From the NCBI GenBank assembly GCA_025526915.1, contig JAHLKH010000037.1:62001-126000 (forward strand): 64,000 nucleotides of DNA, written 5' to 3'. The notes beneath the pieces were generated by a model, which was not told the DNA's origin, made no database searches, and saw only the letters and a program-made list of their open reading frames with translations. The translations under genes and the position numbers were made by a program. Shown here piece by piece: positions 32,702 through 44,722 of this stretch (positions are counted from its first letter, which is position 1; each line of letters begins with the position of its first letter). This DNA is from Entophlyctis helioformis (Eukaryota > Chytridiomycota > Chytridiomycetes > Chytridiales > Chytriomycetaceae).

Positions 32702-34033
32702 TCAGAAAGAGAATGCAAACGAGCCTGCGTCGCACAGCGCCGCATGAGCAGCGCGAGCAGCAACAGCATCGGCAGACTCGAGATGGACGGCAGAGTGCTG
32801 CAGCTGCGACAAGGCTGCGAGACTGTATCCCATGGTGCGGCTCAGCTTTGGCGTGCTGCCGCGGTCATGAAGCGACGGCTGCATTCGGCTCAGATCTAGA
32901 TACGGTGGCCCGAATGCATCAGCCATGCTGCCACTCATGCCAACTCCGATATAGTCCATGCCCAAGCCCAAGTTCAAGCCCAAGCACATACCCGGATCGG
33001 GATCGATGCCAGTACTGCCCACATGACCCAGATGGCCCATCATGCCCAAGCACGACGCGATGCTGGATGTGCTGCCTGTGCTGCCTGTGCTGCTGCTGTC
33101 GAGTGGCGAAGGCACCGATGATGGCGAAAGCGACGGAATGGACGCAGATGCAGAGATGGCTGGCGCCATCTTGATCGTCGACAGGTTCCAGGCAAATGGC
33201 TGCTGATGGTGCTGATGCTGGATGGCAGTCCTGGTATTGGCTCCTGGCATGACGCTGGATGAGGCAACCTCCTGCATGCGCTGCAGCCGCACACTTGCTT
33301 CGGTAACGATCGCCGTGCTGTCCTCGTCGTCGCTGGCAAAGAGCGCTTGATCGTCCGAGTCGTGGTCGGAGGATGACTGCGGCAGACCACTCGAGTCGGT
33401 GCCAAAGAGATCGTCGTGGCCGTTGTCGTTGGCGCCCATGCATGGCTGTGCGAGGTAGTTGTGGCGATAGCTCTGCGCGTTGTTGACGGTGTTGGTCGAG
33501 GTATCAGTGAACAGATGGCTTGCAAGCCGATCGGCCTGAGATTGGTCACTGGCCGAATCGCTGACTGCGGTAGCTGCGGTCGAATCCGAGCTAGCGGCGC
33601 TTGAGCTGCTCGATGTGCTAGCACGGCGACTGCAGCGACGGCTTGAACTGGCATGGCCTGCAGATGGCTTGCCGGCTGCCGTGGGATTCGCGTTGTCGCC
33701 CTTGAAATCGTGGTCATCTTGATCGCGATCGTCGTCGTCGTCGTCGTCCGACATTTCGTTGGCCGAATCAACCCGGTCCCTGACAGAGTCACGGCGGCGG
33801 CTACGTCTGGCACGGCGAGCCGAGTTCTTGTACGGACGCCGGCCCGAACCAATGCGGCGAGTGGCTGGATCGGCAGCACGAATCTTGGTCAGATTGCGCA
33901 TCCATCGCGAGATCATGGACTTGTGGACGCCGTAATGGTGGGCGGCTTTGCCCTGAGACGTCTTGAGGGCATAGTCGATAATGTCGAGCTTCTCGGCGGC
34001 TGAATAGCTGTCGCGGGTGGATGCCGATACCAT
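32702..34033 (-). CDS. Brinker/CENP-B-type HTH DNA-binding protein
   Basis: 443 aa from the ATG at 34033. The frame is open up to 34648, but that part translates to Ser/Leu/Arg-rich simple sequence and reads as a 5' leader. Right after the start is a helix-turn-helix: YSAAEKLDIIDYALKTSQGK then AAHHYGVHKSMISRWMRN, the BrkDBD/CENP-B/psq pattern found in Tigger-type transposases and their domesticated relatives. A basic stretch (RRARRSRRRDSVRDR) and an Asp run follow, then Ser/Asp-rich disorder to the end. No DDE catalytic domain is present, so a host regulator, perhaps derived from a transposase DNA-binding domain, is more likely than an active transposon. Confidence 0.75.
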   Translation of the reverse strand: MVSASTRDSYSAAEKLDIIDYALKTSQGKAAHHYGVHKSMISRWMRNLTKIRAADPATRRIGSGRRPYKNSARRARRSRRRDSVRDRVDSANEMSDDDDDDDRDQDDHDFKGDNANPTAAGKPSAGHASSSRRCSRRASTSSSSSAASSDSTAATAVSDSASDQSQADRLASHLFTDTSTNTVNNAQSYRHNYLAQPCMGANDNGHDDLFGTDSSGLPQSSSDHDSDDQALFASDDEDSTAIVTEASVRLQRMQEVASSSVMPGANTRTAIQHQHHQQPFAWNLSTIKMAPAISASASIPSLSPSSVPSPLDSSSTGSTGSTSSIASCLGMMGHLGHVGSTGIDPDPGMCLGLNLGLGMDYIGVGMSGSMADAFGPPYLDLSRMQPSLHDRGSTPKLSRTMGYSLAALSQLQHSAVHLESADAVAARAAHAALCDAGSFAFSF

Positions 34034-34887
34034 GCTGGTATCAGAGGCTGTATGGATGGATGTGCTGTGGATACGAGCTGGACTTGGACAGGCGATGGCG
34101 GGATTTGCGGCTTGAGTGGCTGTGGCTGTCGTGGAAGAGCGCGACGGACAGCCAGACGAGGGCGTACGAGACGGCAGAAGGAGCGAAAGGGATTGCTCTG
34201 GACAATGCAGCTGGGAGCGAGTGCAAGAACGGGTAGAGCGGCGGCACGACAACGAGAGCGAAGAGATGCGCGACGATCGAGAGGATGGCAAGAGCAGATT
34301 GACAGGCAGACTTCTTTTTGAAGAGGGGCTGCCAAGTGATGATGATGATGATGCGGATGCCGGCGCAGAGAGGGTCTGGCAAGACTGTGCCTGAACCAAG
34401 ATCAGACAGAGAGGAGGCCGAGATCGTGTGAAGAATGAGGCGGATGGTGCTGTCGGCGTGCACGTCAAACTATGCGATGGCGTTGGTGCGATTGCAGGCG
34501 TTGCTTGTCCTAGAAATGAGGTCGATTCGTGATGAGGTCGGCAAGCAATCAGCGTGAGGCGGCGTGGGAAAGCGGCGCTTGACAGGCGGGTTGCTTCAAG
34601 CGACGGCCTCACCATTCTTATAGGCAACCCTTGACGGCGCATTCCCACAGTCTGTCAATGGCATGACGTGCGCGTCGAGCAACGTTGACATGGCCCGTGC
34701 GGTCGTCGACGCCATGAAGATTCCTGTCAACCCCTCGTCGCAAGTATGACAAGCAGCGATCCAGCAACGAGTTGTGCGACATGATGACGGCAGGCAAAAG
34801 TGCCATGCAAGTAGGCATGAGGTGAGTGCGGCACTGTCATGGACAGCAGCAGAGGATTACACCGACCTTTGCCACGATATCCGTCAA
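34034..34887. other. Divergent intergenic region, HTH gene / CFAP221
   Basis: About 850 bases between two divergent starts. An open frame continues on the minus strand to 34648 (possible N-terminal extension of the HTH protein). A short ATG frame near 34782 ends at a GTGAGT donor and could be a 5' non-coding exon of CFAP221. Neither is firm. Confidence 0.4.
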
Positions 34888-37800
34888 ATGTCGTTGGCAA
34901 TCGAGCCGCCATACCTTCACTTTGCATTCAATTCAGTCGTGGATGTGGGCGACGATACCAAGAGCAGCTCGTCGAGTGCAGCCAACAGCAACGTCCAGAC
35001 CAGCGCTGTCAAGAGTGCTGGTCAAGTGCAGGCGCAGACACAGACGCAGACGCAAGCGAGCCCAGGCAGCAACGGCGCTCTCCGCGGCTCTTTGAGTGAA
35101 TCGAACAATCACAACCTCGGCACACGAAGCGACGCGTCAACGGCAGAGGCGGACAAGGCCAACAGCAGCTACAATGTCAAGTCCAGCCAGCGTGGCAGCG
35201 GCACAGTTACAGAAGCCGCAGCAGACGAGCTGGTTGCGGCCGATGCGGCAGCTACGGCTGCTGACCCTTCAAATGCGGCTGCAGAACCTGCTTCAGAGCC
35301 TGCTTCAGAACCTGCTCAGGAAGCATCGGCTCCAGCATCAGCTCCTATTGTGGCACCGTCGGCCATTGCCTCCTCAAGCCCAAAGACGACGCCTTCCAAT
35401 GGTGCCGCATACTTGCCTGGGTCCAGCCACGCGCACACAGCAGTAGCAAGAGCCGGCCAGACCACAGCAGCCACCGAAAAGTTTAGTCGCGGTGTGCTCC
35501 GATCGCCAGCCATGCAAAGCGGCGCTGAGGCAGGCGACATGTTTGACGACGACGAGCTGACGCCTTCTCCGCCGCGCGTCACGTTCCGCAAGACGCTCAA
35601 AGTTCGGAACACTGGAACGGAGCGCACTCGTCTTCAGTTCCGGCCACTGCCCTCTGAAAGCGGGTTTCGGCTGATCGCGCACAAGAAGGGGTACATCTAT
35701 CCCGGCGAGTACGAGACGGTTGAGATTGAGTTTACGCCGCAGAGCTGGGAGCACGTGCAGGAGACGCTCTTTGTGTCGTCGAGCATTGCACCCATGGCTC
35801 GTGTCGAGCTTCACGGTAAGCCACTCGATCGCAGTGCATACCTGCCCGGCAAACGTCCAGCGACTCTTGGCTGATCGCATGCCTGTTTGGCATGACCGGC
35901 CATTGCCATCAACGACAGGATTTCCGGCACTGCTTAACATGCGCTTACCACCGCGGCTTGTGTTTGGTGCTCAGACGCTCTTTCAAAGACGGTCCAAGAC
36001 AATCATGCTCAAAAACGACACATTTGTCGACTTTGAGTACCAGGTGACTGTCGTGGAAGAGCAGCCGCCAAACTGCTTTGGCATATGGCCATCGGACGGT
36101 AATCATGATTGCGCGTCACTCGCATCATGCCTGCCGGGCAGCACTGACGATTGCCTTTATCCTGGCGTGTTTAGGTGTGCTGAGAGCCAATGCAAACACG
36201 CCCGTGACAATCACGTTCATGCCGCTTACGCTGTGCAAAGCGTACATGGTCATGTCTGTCAAGACAAACCAGTTTGGGTTTGTGCCTCTTCAGTGCCGTG
36301 TGACAGGCACAGGCGAGCTGTTCCCGCCAAGGTTGGTTTTCCACCAGAGATGCAAATGCATGGATGTCGGCCTTGCCTGACGAGATCTGGCATGGAATAT
36401 GCACCAGAGTCGGTGGCCAGCCTGCGGATACAGTGAATCCTGGCGGACTAGATGAGAATGCGGTCGAGGGGCGGCTAGAGGCGCATGCGAGTGCTGATCA
36501 GCTCAGATCGGTGGAGTCATCACCGTCACCCTTTCGTGTTGGAGCCATAGCAGCAGGAGCAGCAGCAGCAGCAGAGCAATCTGCTGTGCAACCTGGAGGA
36601 TCGCGAGACCTGGCATCTGTGCGATCAGCCGCACAGTCGCAGCAACCGCCATCCATATCGTCATCACCCCTGCCGCTTGTACCTGTCGCAATATCCAAGC
36701 AGTCGCCTGCGGAAGAGTCGGACAAGGTGCGCGGCAAGAAAGCATCATCCACCGCAGCAGTGGCGGTGGAAGTTCTCCATGATCCGCTGCATTCGACAGA
36801 CTTTGAAGAGCAGCTCCAAGCGCGAGTTGAGTGCATATGGCTGGCTGGCATTACTGTATCCAATCTCTGGCGTAATTCTCAGTCACTCACTCGCGTTGCT
36901 CGATGCAATGATGACCGCTGCAGATGGACTTGCTGCGCCGCAAAGACCTGTGCCGCTTTGTATGCATCGGTGAAGATGCGCAGCTAGAATCGCAAAGTTC
37001 AGAGCCAGGAGCAGGATCTTTGGCTTCGGCATCAGACGCACCAGTGGCCCATCTCCAGAATGGAAAGCAGCAGTTAGACGCGTGCGTTGCATGGACACCG
37101 CCAACGGTGACGACTGCAAGCCAGGTGCGAATCAAGGTGCCCGAGCTAGAGTCCCGGCAGCCACCGATGCCAGTTCCGACGGAGCGGCCCGATCAGCGGC
37201 TAAGTCGCCTGTTTGTACGAGCCGGCTGGACAGTCATTTACCGCCTCCGTGCATCACGACGCCTTCAGCACCTTAAATCGTCGGGCGGCATGGAGCGGCC
37301 ACCAACCAAGAGCCAGTCCAAGCCGGCCGTGTCGTATCTCAACCAGCGTCTTGCGCGCGCCAAGCCAGTTAGCGGCGAGCCCCAAGACTACCGATATGCA
37401 CCCAGTAAAACGTACGAGACGCCGATGGTGGATATTCTGTCGTTTGCACGCCCAATGCCTGTCGATCTCGTAACGCCGTCATACGCCGAGCGGATGGGGT
37501 ACAAACCCATCAAGCATGTACCCGAAAGCACGACCATCAAGATCGAGCTGCCTGGCATCTCGTTTGACGAGCCCAGTGGTGAGTGGGTTTGTGTTGGGTC
37601 TACACAATGTGCGACGTGCAATTCACATGATGGGATCCAAGCTGGCAAGCAGCAGGTCAAGGAAGAACGCGCAAGCATAAAGATGATCCATGTGGCTGAT
37701 CCACCGCTTGCGTCCATTTTTGTAAGTAGGGGTCTGGTCCTTGGCAACGGCAGGCACCAAAGTGGTGCATGTGTGCTGACCGGGCAATTGGCGTGGATGA

Positions 37801-38011
37801 ACAGAACCCACTGCCAGGCGTGGAAACCATGCGGATGCCACACATGATTATCAATGACGAGACATCGCCGCACTACATCTTCCACTCCCAGCATGCGTAC
37901 AACCTCAGTCACTACGCCAAAATGGCCGCGCTGGAGACTGATCTCAAGCAAATGTGTTTTGACATGTCGGCTGCGTTGCAAGATGTAAACGCCGTTCTCC
38001 ACAGCTCGTAG
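34888..38011 (+). CDS. CFAP221: Cilia/flagella protein CFAP221 (PCDP1) (6 exons)
   Basis: Component of the C1d projection of the axonemal central pair, needed for beat control. Exons 34888-35815, 35919-36098, 36175-36331, 36408-36825, 36924-37578, 37818-38011 give 843 aa; animal CFAP221 is about the same length. A disordered Ser/Ala/Gln insert (residues ~30-210) precedes two ASH/MSP-like beta domains: VRNTGTERTRLQFRPLP ... PGEYETVEIEFTP, then FEYQVTVVEEQPP ... VTITFMPLTLCKAYMVMS ... FVPLQCRVTGTGELFPP. The C-terminal half has DFEEQLQAR, LSRLFVRAGWTVIYRLRASR and DILSFARPMPVDLVTPSYAE, corresponding to conserved segments downstream of the ASH part in animals. The start codon is the least certain point. 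Confidence 0.85.
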
Positions 38012-38169
38012 GCCGGGCTCGATTGTCTGGGAGCAGGGAAAGATGGCCAGGCTCAGCGAAGACGACACATTAAAAGACGCAGATAGCAATAGATTTGATG
38101 GCAGGGAAACGATCAGAGAATCGTGTTGAAGAGCGGGATGCATAGGCCAGAGCCGGCTCGTTGCGTGCT

Positions 38170-40327
38170 CTACATGACAATCTGAGGCTCCAGGATATCG
38201 GTTCCAACGCTCTGCATGACGGCCATGGACATTGATGTAAGCCGAGTGCTCCAGACCCAAAACGCCAAGGTGCAAACCCCTAGTCAACGTACCTTGTGAG
38301 GAAGGACGGTCGCACCGTTGGTGTAAATCTCGTCCTTGATGTGAACGTCCTCGCCAAGAACAGTAACGCCATCGAGTCGTGCCTGTATCGGAGATGACGC
38401 CAGCGACGGTCAGTGGAAATGCATCAGCGGACAGCGAAACGACAGTTCTTACCCAGCGGCCGACCGTGGAGTACCATCCAACAATCGAATTCTTGACCCA
38501 TGCATTCTGTGTGTTGCAAGCGCGAAGCATGCCAAGGCAGACGCGTCAGTGACGAGGAAGCCAAGAAATGCGTGCTAGAGTAAGCAACAAGAAACGACGC
38601 ACATCCTTGATGGTAGAACCGCGCATGATGGTGCACTTGTTCAGACGGACTCCGTCGCCAATAACGACGCCAGGGCCAATGACGACATTCGGGCCAATCT
38701 TGCAACCTTTGCCGATCTTGGCGGTCTCGTCCACGAGCACGGTGCCTTCAAACGAGTCGTCTGTCGCCAGCGTCTCGGGGGCCTTCTTGGCCACAGAGGT
38801 GAGGTACAGGCCTTGGCCAATGAGAAAGTCCTTGGGCTGGCCGACATCGGCCCAGAATCCAATGAGGGGTGTGGCGTGGAGCTCGCCCTGGAGTGCCATC
38901 TTGGGGAAGACGCCGGTTTCAATGGAAATGGGCTTGTTCTGCATGGTTGGTGGCACCATGACCGTGATGGCGAGTGTCAGCGGATGTCTGGCTGCGTGTT
39001 TGCACTTTCTGCTCTTGAACGAGCTGCGGATCGATAGCCAATGCGGGACATGATGCGAACATACCGGGATGCGTTCGAGCATCTTGGGGTTAAAGATGTA
39101 GATACCGGCATTGATTTGGTTGCCGACCCAGTCCTTGGGCTTCTCGACAAAGCGATCGATCTGTGTGGAGCCAGACTTGAGGACAATGACGCCAAACTTG
39201 GAGGGATCTTCGACGGCAGTGGTCATGAGCGTGCCTTCCTTGCCGTGCGAGAGATGGAAGTCGAGCATGCTCTGGAAGGGGAAATCGCAGATAACGTCCG
39301 AGTTGAGGACAAAGAACGGCGAGTCGTCCTTGCCAAGGATGTCGCGAGCAAGGCCGAGAGGACCGCCTGGACGCCAAGGACACAGGCAGCAGGAAAGCAA
39401 GCGGTTCCAGAGATGAGACGGTTGCTTGCCAGGCATGGCATGGCAAAGCATGACATGGCAAGGCACGCATCGAACGGCTTACCAGTTCCAAGGGGCTCCG
39501 GCTCGATGGAAAACGTGATCTTGACATTGTACTCTTCCTCGACCTTTTGCATGGCGCTTGCCATGACATCGGGCTGGTAGTTGACAGCCAGCACGATCTC
39601 CTTGACACCAACCTGCGGATCGTATGGTGTTTCGCGGCATTGGGCATCAGCAGCGGAACGCGACGAACAGCAGTCAAAAGCCACCGCACCGCAGCACAGC
39701 AAGCCATGCGAGGCATGACATGCCATGCCATGCCATGCCATGCCGTGCGGCTGACACTGCCATTGCAGTGGTGGTTTGAAAGGAGATGAAGGGGCAGGGG
39801 CCAGCGTACCTTTGCGAGGGCAGAGATTTGGTGCAGAATCATGGGCTTGTTGGCAAAGTCGACGAGCGGCTTTGGCTTGGAGAACGTGAGCGGGCGAAGA
39901 CGTGTGCCATAGCCTGTGTGCGGTTGCAGGCGGACAGTCGCAACCAAGGTCAGCCAATGTCAGCCAAGGTCAGACAATAGCGAGATACGGCGAGGGAAGG
40001 AGCTGGACGCCTATGCAGCATATCTGGCAGCCAGGAAGCGACACAGCGCAGCACAAGCCAAGCCAAGCCAAGTTGGGCATCAAGCAGGTGGCGGCGGAGA
40101 ACCCCCCAACACGACATCACCACAGGGACGCGACGGACACCAAGACGGCAGCGGCGAGGCAGCGCTGCCACAGCGCTGTGGCAGGTGCCTCGCGACGGTC
40201 TGGCGACGTTCTGGCAAGCGGCCACAAATGCCGCCGAGCATATGCGCAGAGCAGAGGGGGCATGCGGCGGAGGGAAGGCAGGTGCAGAGGAGCAGGACGG
40301 ACCTCCGACCAAAATAAGCGCCTTCAT
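38170..40327 (-). CDS. GMPPB: Mannose-1-phosphate guanylyltransferase (GDP-mannose pyrophosphorylase), 8 exons
   Basis: Makes GDP-mannose from mannose-1-phosphate and GTP for glycosylation and cell-wall mannan (Psa1/MPG1 in fungi). Exons 40327-40303, 39913-39810, 39612-39483, 39366-39065, 38938-38603, 38506-38453, 38382-38293, 38211-38170 give 360 aa, the family length. Motifs: [20 protein letters not shown] with the nucleotidyl-transfer loop split by intron 1, then [53 protein letters not shown], and a left-handed beta-helix with hexapeptides ([19 protein letters not shown]), ending LEPQIVM. Introns 2-4 contain CATGC/GGCAT repeats. The frame is open ~110 codons upstream of the chosen ATG with Ser/Ala-rich sequence; family length argues against using it. 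Confidence 0.95.
39716..39746. repeat. (CATGC)n repeat in a GMPPB intron
   Basis: Five tandem copies of a CATGC pentamer inside GMPPB intron 2. Related GGCAT runs occur in intron 3 (39433-39466) and in introns of the Fanzor gene (about 48901-48921 and 49455-49469). Confidence 0.75.
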
Positions 40328-40766
40328 CGAGCCCAAGTGAGATGAGTTGCGGTGCGGCAAACCGCCCTCAAAATCGACGCCTCCCGATGCGACCGACGCA
40401 TCGTTGATGGCTGTTGACGATGAGGATGCGGACGGCGAGCGGCTGTGCAGATTGGCGCTGCTGGACTGGACGCTGCCGGCTGTGCTGGCGCTGCTGTCAA
40501 TCGCCTTGGATGCTGTCCGTCCAATGTCGACGCCTGCACCGTTGGACGGGCCGGTGGCGCACAGCTGCAGCTCAAAGCGAACGGCAATGTGGTGCGGCAT
40601 GCTAATGCAGATTTTGTGATGTGCAGGCAAGTGCCAGGCGAAGCCCCGTTGCCAATCCGAATCCAAGCCTTGTGCAAGGACCCACCAACACAGACGAACA
40701 GACAGACAAGGGAATAGGGCGATAGATCACACTGTGGGCTTGCTGTTCATTCAGACGGCGAGTGAA
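40328..40766. other. Intergenic, GMPPB start to NAC-beta stop
   Basis: 439 bases. Part is the open but low-complexity frame upstream of GMPPB on the minus strand (possible 5' leader). No separate gene seen. Confidence 0.4.
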
Positions 40767-41403
40767 TTAATCGGTCTGGTCAAAGTTGTCAGTGTCCACG
40801 AGGTCGGGGACGTCGTCGTCGTCGGCAGGGGCAGCCGAGGCAGCGGCGCCGTGGGCGCGGATGCTGCTGACGGTGTTGGGGTCGAGCTGGCCCATGACGC
40901 TGGGGAGGAGCTCGGTGAGGTTCTTGACCTCGGCGACACCCTGGATGACAAAGGTGTTGGAGCCGACGGCAGCCTGGACTGTGGATCGTATCCCAAGCCC
41001 CACCACATCCGTCCACCACACATCACACATCCACGTTCAAGTGAATCGCGAGCGCAGACGATCCAGCAGCAGCGGCATGCGGTGCACATCAGTAGCAGTC
41101 CATGTCATATCGTGGCAGGTCCGGTCTTGCGTTAGTGGCAGATCCACATCGCACAGACAGCCGGCCAGACACGCAGCAGCTCGTACCCTTGGGGGCGGCA
41201 AAGTTGAGGATCGTGGTGTCGTTCTTGAACATGTTGACCTCCTCGATGCCGGGCACAGGCTGGCAGTTGAGCTTCTTGAGAGTGGCCTGGAGCTTCTTGT
41301 CGTCGCCAGCGGTGTGGTGGACCTTCTTGACCTTTCTTCTGGGGGTACCCTTGCCACCGATGCGGACAGAGGCCTGGAGCTTAGCGAGCTTCTCGGGGTT
41401 CAT
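40767..41403 (-). CDS. EGD1: Nascent polypeptide-associated complex subunit beta (BTF3/EGD1)
   Basis: Ribosome-associated chaperone subunit that pairs with NAC-alpha at the tunnel exit. Exons 41403-41187 and 40978-40767 give 142 aa. The start [20 protein letters not shown] carries the basic ribosome-binding motif (PRRKVKKVH). The NAC domain follows ([40 protein letters not shown]), and the tail is acidic ([17 protein letters not shown]). A probable intron in the 5' leader ends in TTACAG at about 41421, 17 bases upstream of the ATG. Confidence 0.95.
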
Positions 41404-42207
41404 GTTGGGATGTGCGGGTCCTGTAAGCCGCCAGCCAGCGCAATGGTCAGTCAGTGTCAGCAGATCGATTGGGCGGATGAAGCCGGCAGCACAGGCAGCA
41501 GCGGCAGCACAGGCAGCAGCGGCAGCAGCCATGGCGGGCGGTGGGTGTGGAGCAGCAGGCAGCAAGAGCGGCGCTGGGCGGCGGATAGAAAAGCGGGGCG
41601 AGGCAGCGCATCGGTTGGTTCGTAGACACCAGATGCCTTGCCAGCTGGCTGCCTGCCTGCCTGCTGCTGTTGTCTGCCGCCTGCTCCTGGCTTGCTGCTG
41701 CTGCGTTGTCTTGAGGATGCTGGCGGCAACTCGTCTGATCACTCGGCGCAGAGTCTGCACCTGCCCGACTGCTGCTGGTTGGCGGTTGGTCGTTGGCTGC
41801 TGCTCTTTGTCAGACGGCCGGCGTGCTCTCTATCGCGTGCGTCTGCGTGCTCTGCGCACCCGCACCGGCTGCTGCCGCACACCGCCCGCCCGCTGCTTGC
41901 CAACGAGGCTCGCCAGTTCAAGCCGTCGACACACACCTAAGCGGGTTTGTGGGCGAATCAGCGCACTCCCGCGCCGCCCGATTTGGCACCAAATGGCAAG
42001 ATTCGCAGAAGAAAAAGTCACGTGAGGCCATGTGATCGGGGATTTTCGCTCGCCAGCATTGCCGCGTCTCGGAACTTTTCATTTCTCCGCCGAAATCAAG
42101 CTCGCCCATCGAGCCTCTCCATCCAGTCCCTCGTGCCTCCAGCCTCGTGCAGCCTCTCCCTTCAGTCCCTCAAGGCTCCCCCCCCGCAAGCGGCCAGCAC
42201 AGTCGAC
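41404..42207. promoter_or_regulatory. Divergent promoter region NAC-beta / phosphoesterase
   Basis: About 800 bases between two divergent starts. It holds the probable NAC-beta 5' leader intron, a (GCAGCAGCG)-type repeat at about 41490-41530, and pyrimidine-rich sequence just before the ATG at 42208. No coding frame that I trust. Confidence 0.45.
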
Positions 42208-44722
42208 ATGACCTCACGGCAGCTGCTGCGCACGACGCTCTCGCAGGCGGCGGAAGTCGGGCAGCGCGTGGCGGGCCTGCTGCCGCCGCCCATTCGGCGC
42301 AAGGCGCTGGTCTTTGCCGCCGCTCTCTGGCTGCTGGTGCGCCGCTCGCTGCGGCTGCTGCTGCGGTCCGCCAAGGCGTCGTGGCGGGCTCATCCGTACA
42401 CCATCATATGGGCCGTCAACCTCGTCGTCTGCGAGCTGCTGGTGACGCAGGTCTATCTGCGCTCCTGCTGGTGGCCCGCCCTTGCCAAGGTGCGTCCTGT
42501 GCATGCACGCTGTCGTCGGCATTCCATCCAGCGCCGCCCGCTCCGTGTGTCCCGCAAGATGCCCTCGGCGGCTTGCATTCATTACGCCGCCACCACGCAC
42601 CCAAGCAGCCGACTTCATCCGCAACCATTGGCCGCTTGGTTGTACATCGTGCCTCTGGCTGGCTGCGCATCCTGCCTCGCTGCCCTCCTGCCTCGCTGCC
42701 CTCCTGCCTCGCTGCCCTCCTGCTGAGCTGCCGCAGGCCATTCAGCCCCACACTCACGCATCCCATCCAACATCCACGGTCGTCCATTCAACAGAACGAC
42801 TACTTGGAGACGCACATTGCCATCATCGCCGATCCGCAGCTCACCGACTCGTACTCGTACAGCCAGTCTCCGGTATGCAACCACCCACGTCGACTCCAGA
42901 CACTGGACGCTGTGCACTCGGAGCTTGGCGCTCACCATGCCCATGATCCCCATCTGCGATCCTACAGGGCGTCTTGCTCTCGCTTACAGAGTTCTACTCG
43001 GACATTTACATGCGCCGCAACTTTCGCATGATACAAGATATCATGCGGCCGTCCCATATCGTTTTTGCAGGAGACATCATGGACGGCGGCCGTGAATGGA
43101 CAGACGATCAGTGCGTTCGTGCCAGTCTCGTGCAGCGTGCGCTTCTTGATTGCTGACTCTGCTGCACCAACAGATTCGCAGACGAGCTTGAGCGTCTCCA
43201 CAACGTCTTTCAGCTGCGATGGCCAACATACATGACCTTTGGCGTGCCTGGAAACCATGACATTGGCTTTGGAGACACGGGTGAGTGGATGCCTGTTTAA
43301 CTGTCACTGGCTGCTTTGTTGGTTTCGTTTGCGATCGTGCTCGGACAGGCGGGAATGCAGGACACTGATATCGGCTTCCATACCAAACAGTCATCAACCA
43401 CGCATACTTGCGATTCCGAACAGCCTTTGGCCAGCTCAACACGGCGTATGCCATCGCTAATCACACCATTGTGACGCTGGACACTGTATCGCTGTCGGCA
43501 ACGCGCGACACACCTGCGCGGCTCGAGGCCTTGAAGTTCATGGCCGAGTTTGAGACGCCTGTTGCGCTGCGCGACAGCAAGATCATCCTCGTCTCGCATG
43601 TCCCCCTGTTCCGCCCTGAAAACTCCGACTGTGGGCCAAGGCGACGCTCGCACCCAATCACCAACCGACGTGGCTACCAATATCAGAGTATGTACGATGC
43701 TCTTGTTCAGCATGCGATCGTTAGTGTGGATTGCCTGCTTACGCTCGTCCGTTTGTTGCACAGATATGGTCCAGCCAGAGCTGACAAAGCGGATCTTGGC
43801 CAAGTTCAAGCCAGACCTGATAATCTCGGGTGACGACCATGACGATTGTAAGAATGCATTGGTCTGCAGTTGGTCTGCTCATGCCCAACTGTGATCGCTG
43901 ACGTGCGCATTTTTCTTGACAGGCGTTTATGTGCACAATCACAACGACTACCAGACTGTCGAGCACACCATCTCCACGTTCTCGTGGCTCCAGGGGAATC
44001 CATACCCAGCTTATGGCATCCTCACGTTGCGGCCTGAAAGCGCAACACCACGATCGCCTACCGCTCCCTCGTTTGAGCTGCGCATCTGCAGTCTGCCGCC
44101 TCAGCTCTATCTTTACTTTTGGTACATTGCGCTCTTGGTGGTGGCTCTCGTTTGGTCGGCCAAGAACGCCGTGTCCCAGTTGCGTCGCGGCGACAGTGGA
44201 AAGGGCTCAAGTAGGTTCGGGAGTCTGCTGCCGCGACACGGCGAGAACGGCTACTTTCAAGAAGGCAAATCGCCGCCATCTTCGCCGTCACGGATGCCGT
44301 CTGCCTTGGATCGCGCCGCTGCCGAGGAGGCGTACATGGAGGCTGCAGCGGACAGCAGATATGCAGACGCAAGCGTTGGATCGGCATACGACAGCAGCAC
44401 GCTGCGATCGGAAGCTGAAGCGCTCGTGCAGAAAATCGTCGATCGCGCTTCCAAGCACGTCGCCACTGTTGCAGCACCCCTGTCCAGGCTTGCTTCGCTT
44501 TGTTGCTGCATCCGATTCTCGCCATCGCGGTCGTCTGCTTTGGAGCAAGCATCTACAAGTACAAGGCCAAGCAGGCCGCTACCCAGAGGCATCCTCATCC
44601 TCTGTGATACCAGGTTCTATTCGCAATGGATGCGCAACATTGTCACGCTCCTCCTCCCCAACATTGTGCTCTATGTGATCCTCTTATGTATTGAGTTTAA
44701 GCCCGAATGGGAGTTTGAATGA
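42208..44722 (+). CDS. Cdc1/Ted1/PGAP5-type membrane metallophosphoesterase (7 exons)
   Basis: Membrane phosphoesterase of the family that trims the ethanolamine-phosphate of GPI anchors in ER/Golgi. Exons 42208-42489, 42795-42872, 42968-43110, 43174-43280, 43391-43687, 43764-43847, 43923-44722 give 596 aa. A hydrophobic N-terminus (IIWAVNLVVCELLVTQVYL) leads to the metal-binding set: IADPQLTD, FAGDIMDGG, VPGNHDIGFGD, LVSHVPLF, ISGDDHDDC and YVHNHND. All expected Asp/His/Asn ligands are visible. Two C-terminal membrane segments follow (LYLYFWYIALLVVALVW and IVTLLLPNIVLYVILLCI). In the last exon around 44480-44610 another frame also reads as a membrane helix, so one further intron there is possible. 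The C-terminal ~80 residues are therefore uncertain. Confidence 0.88.
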
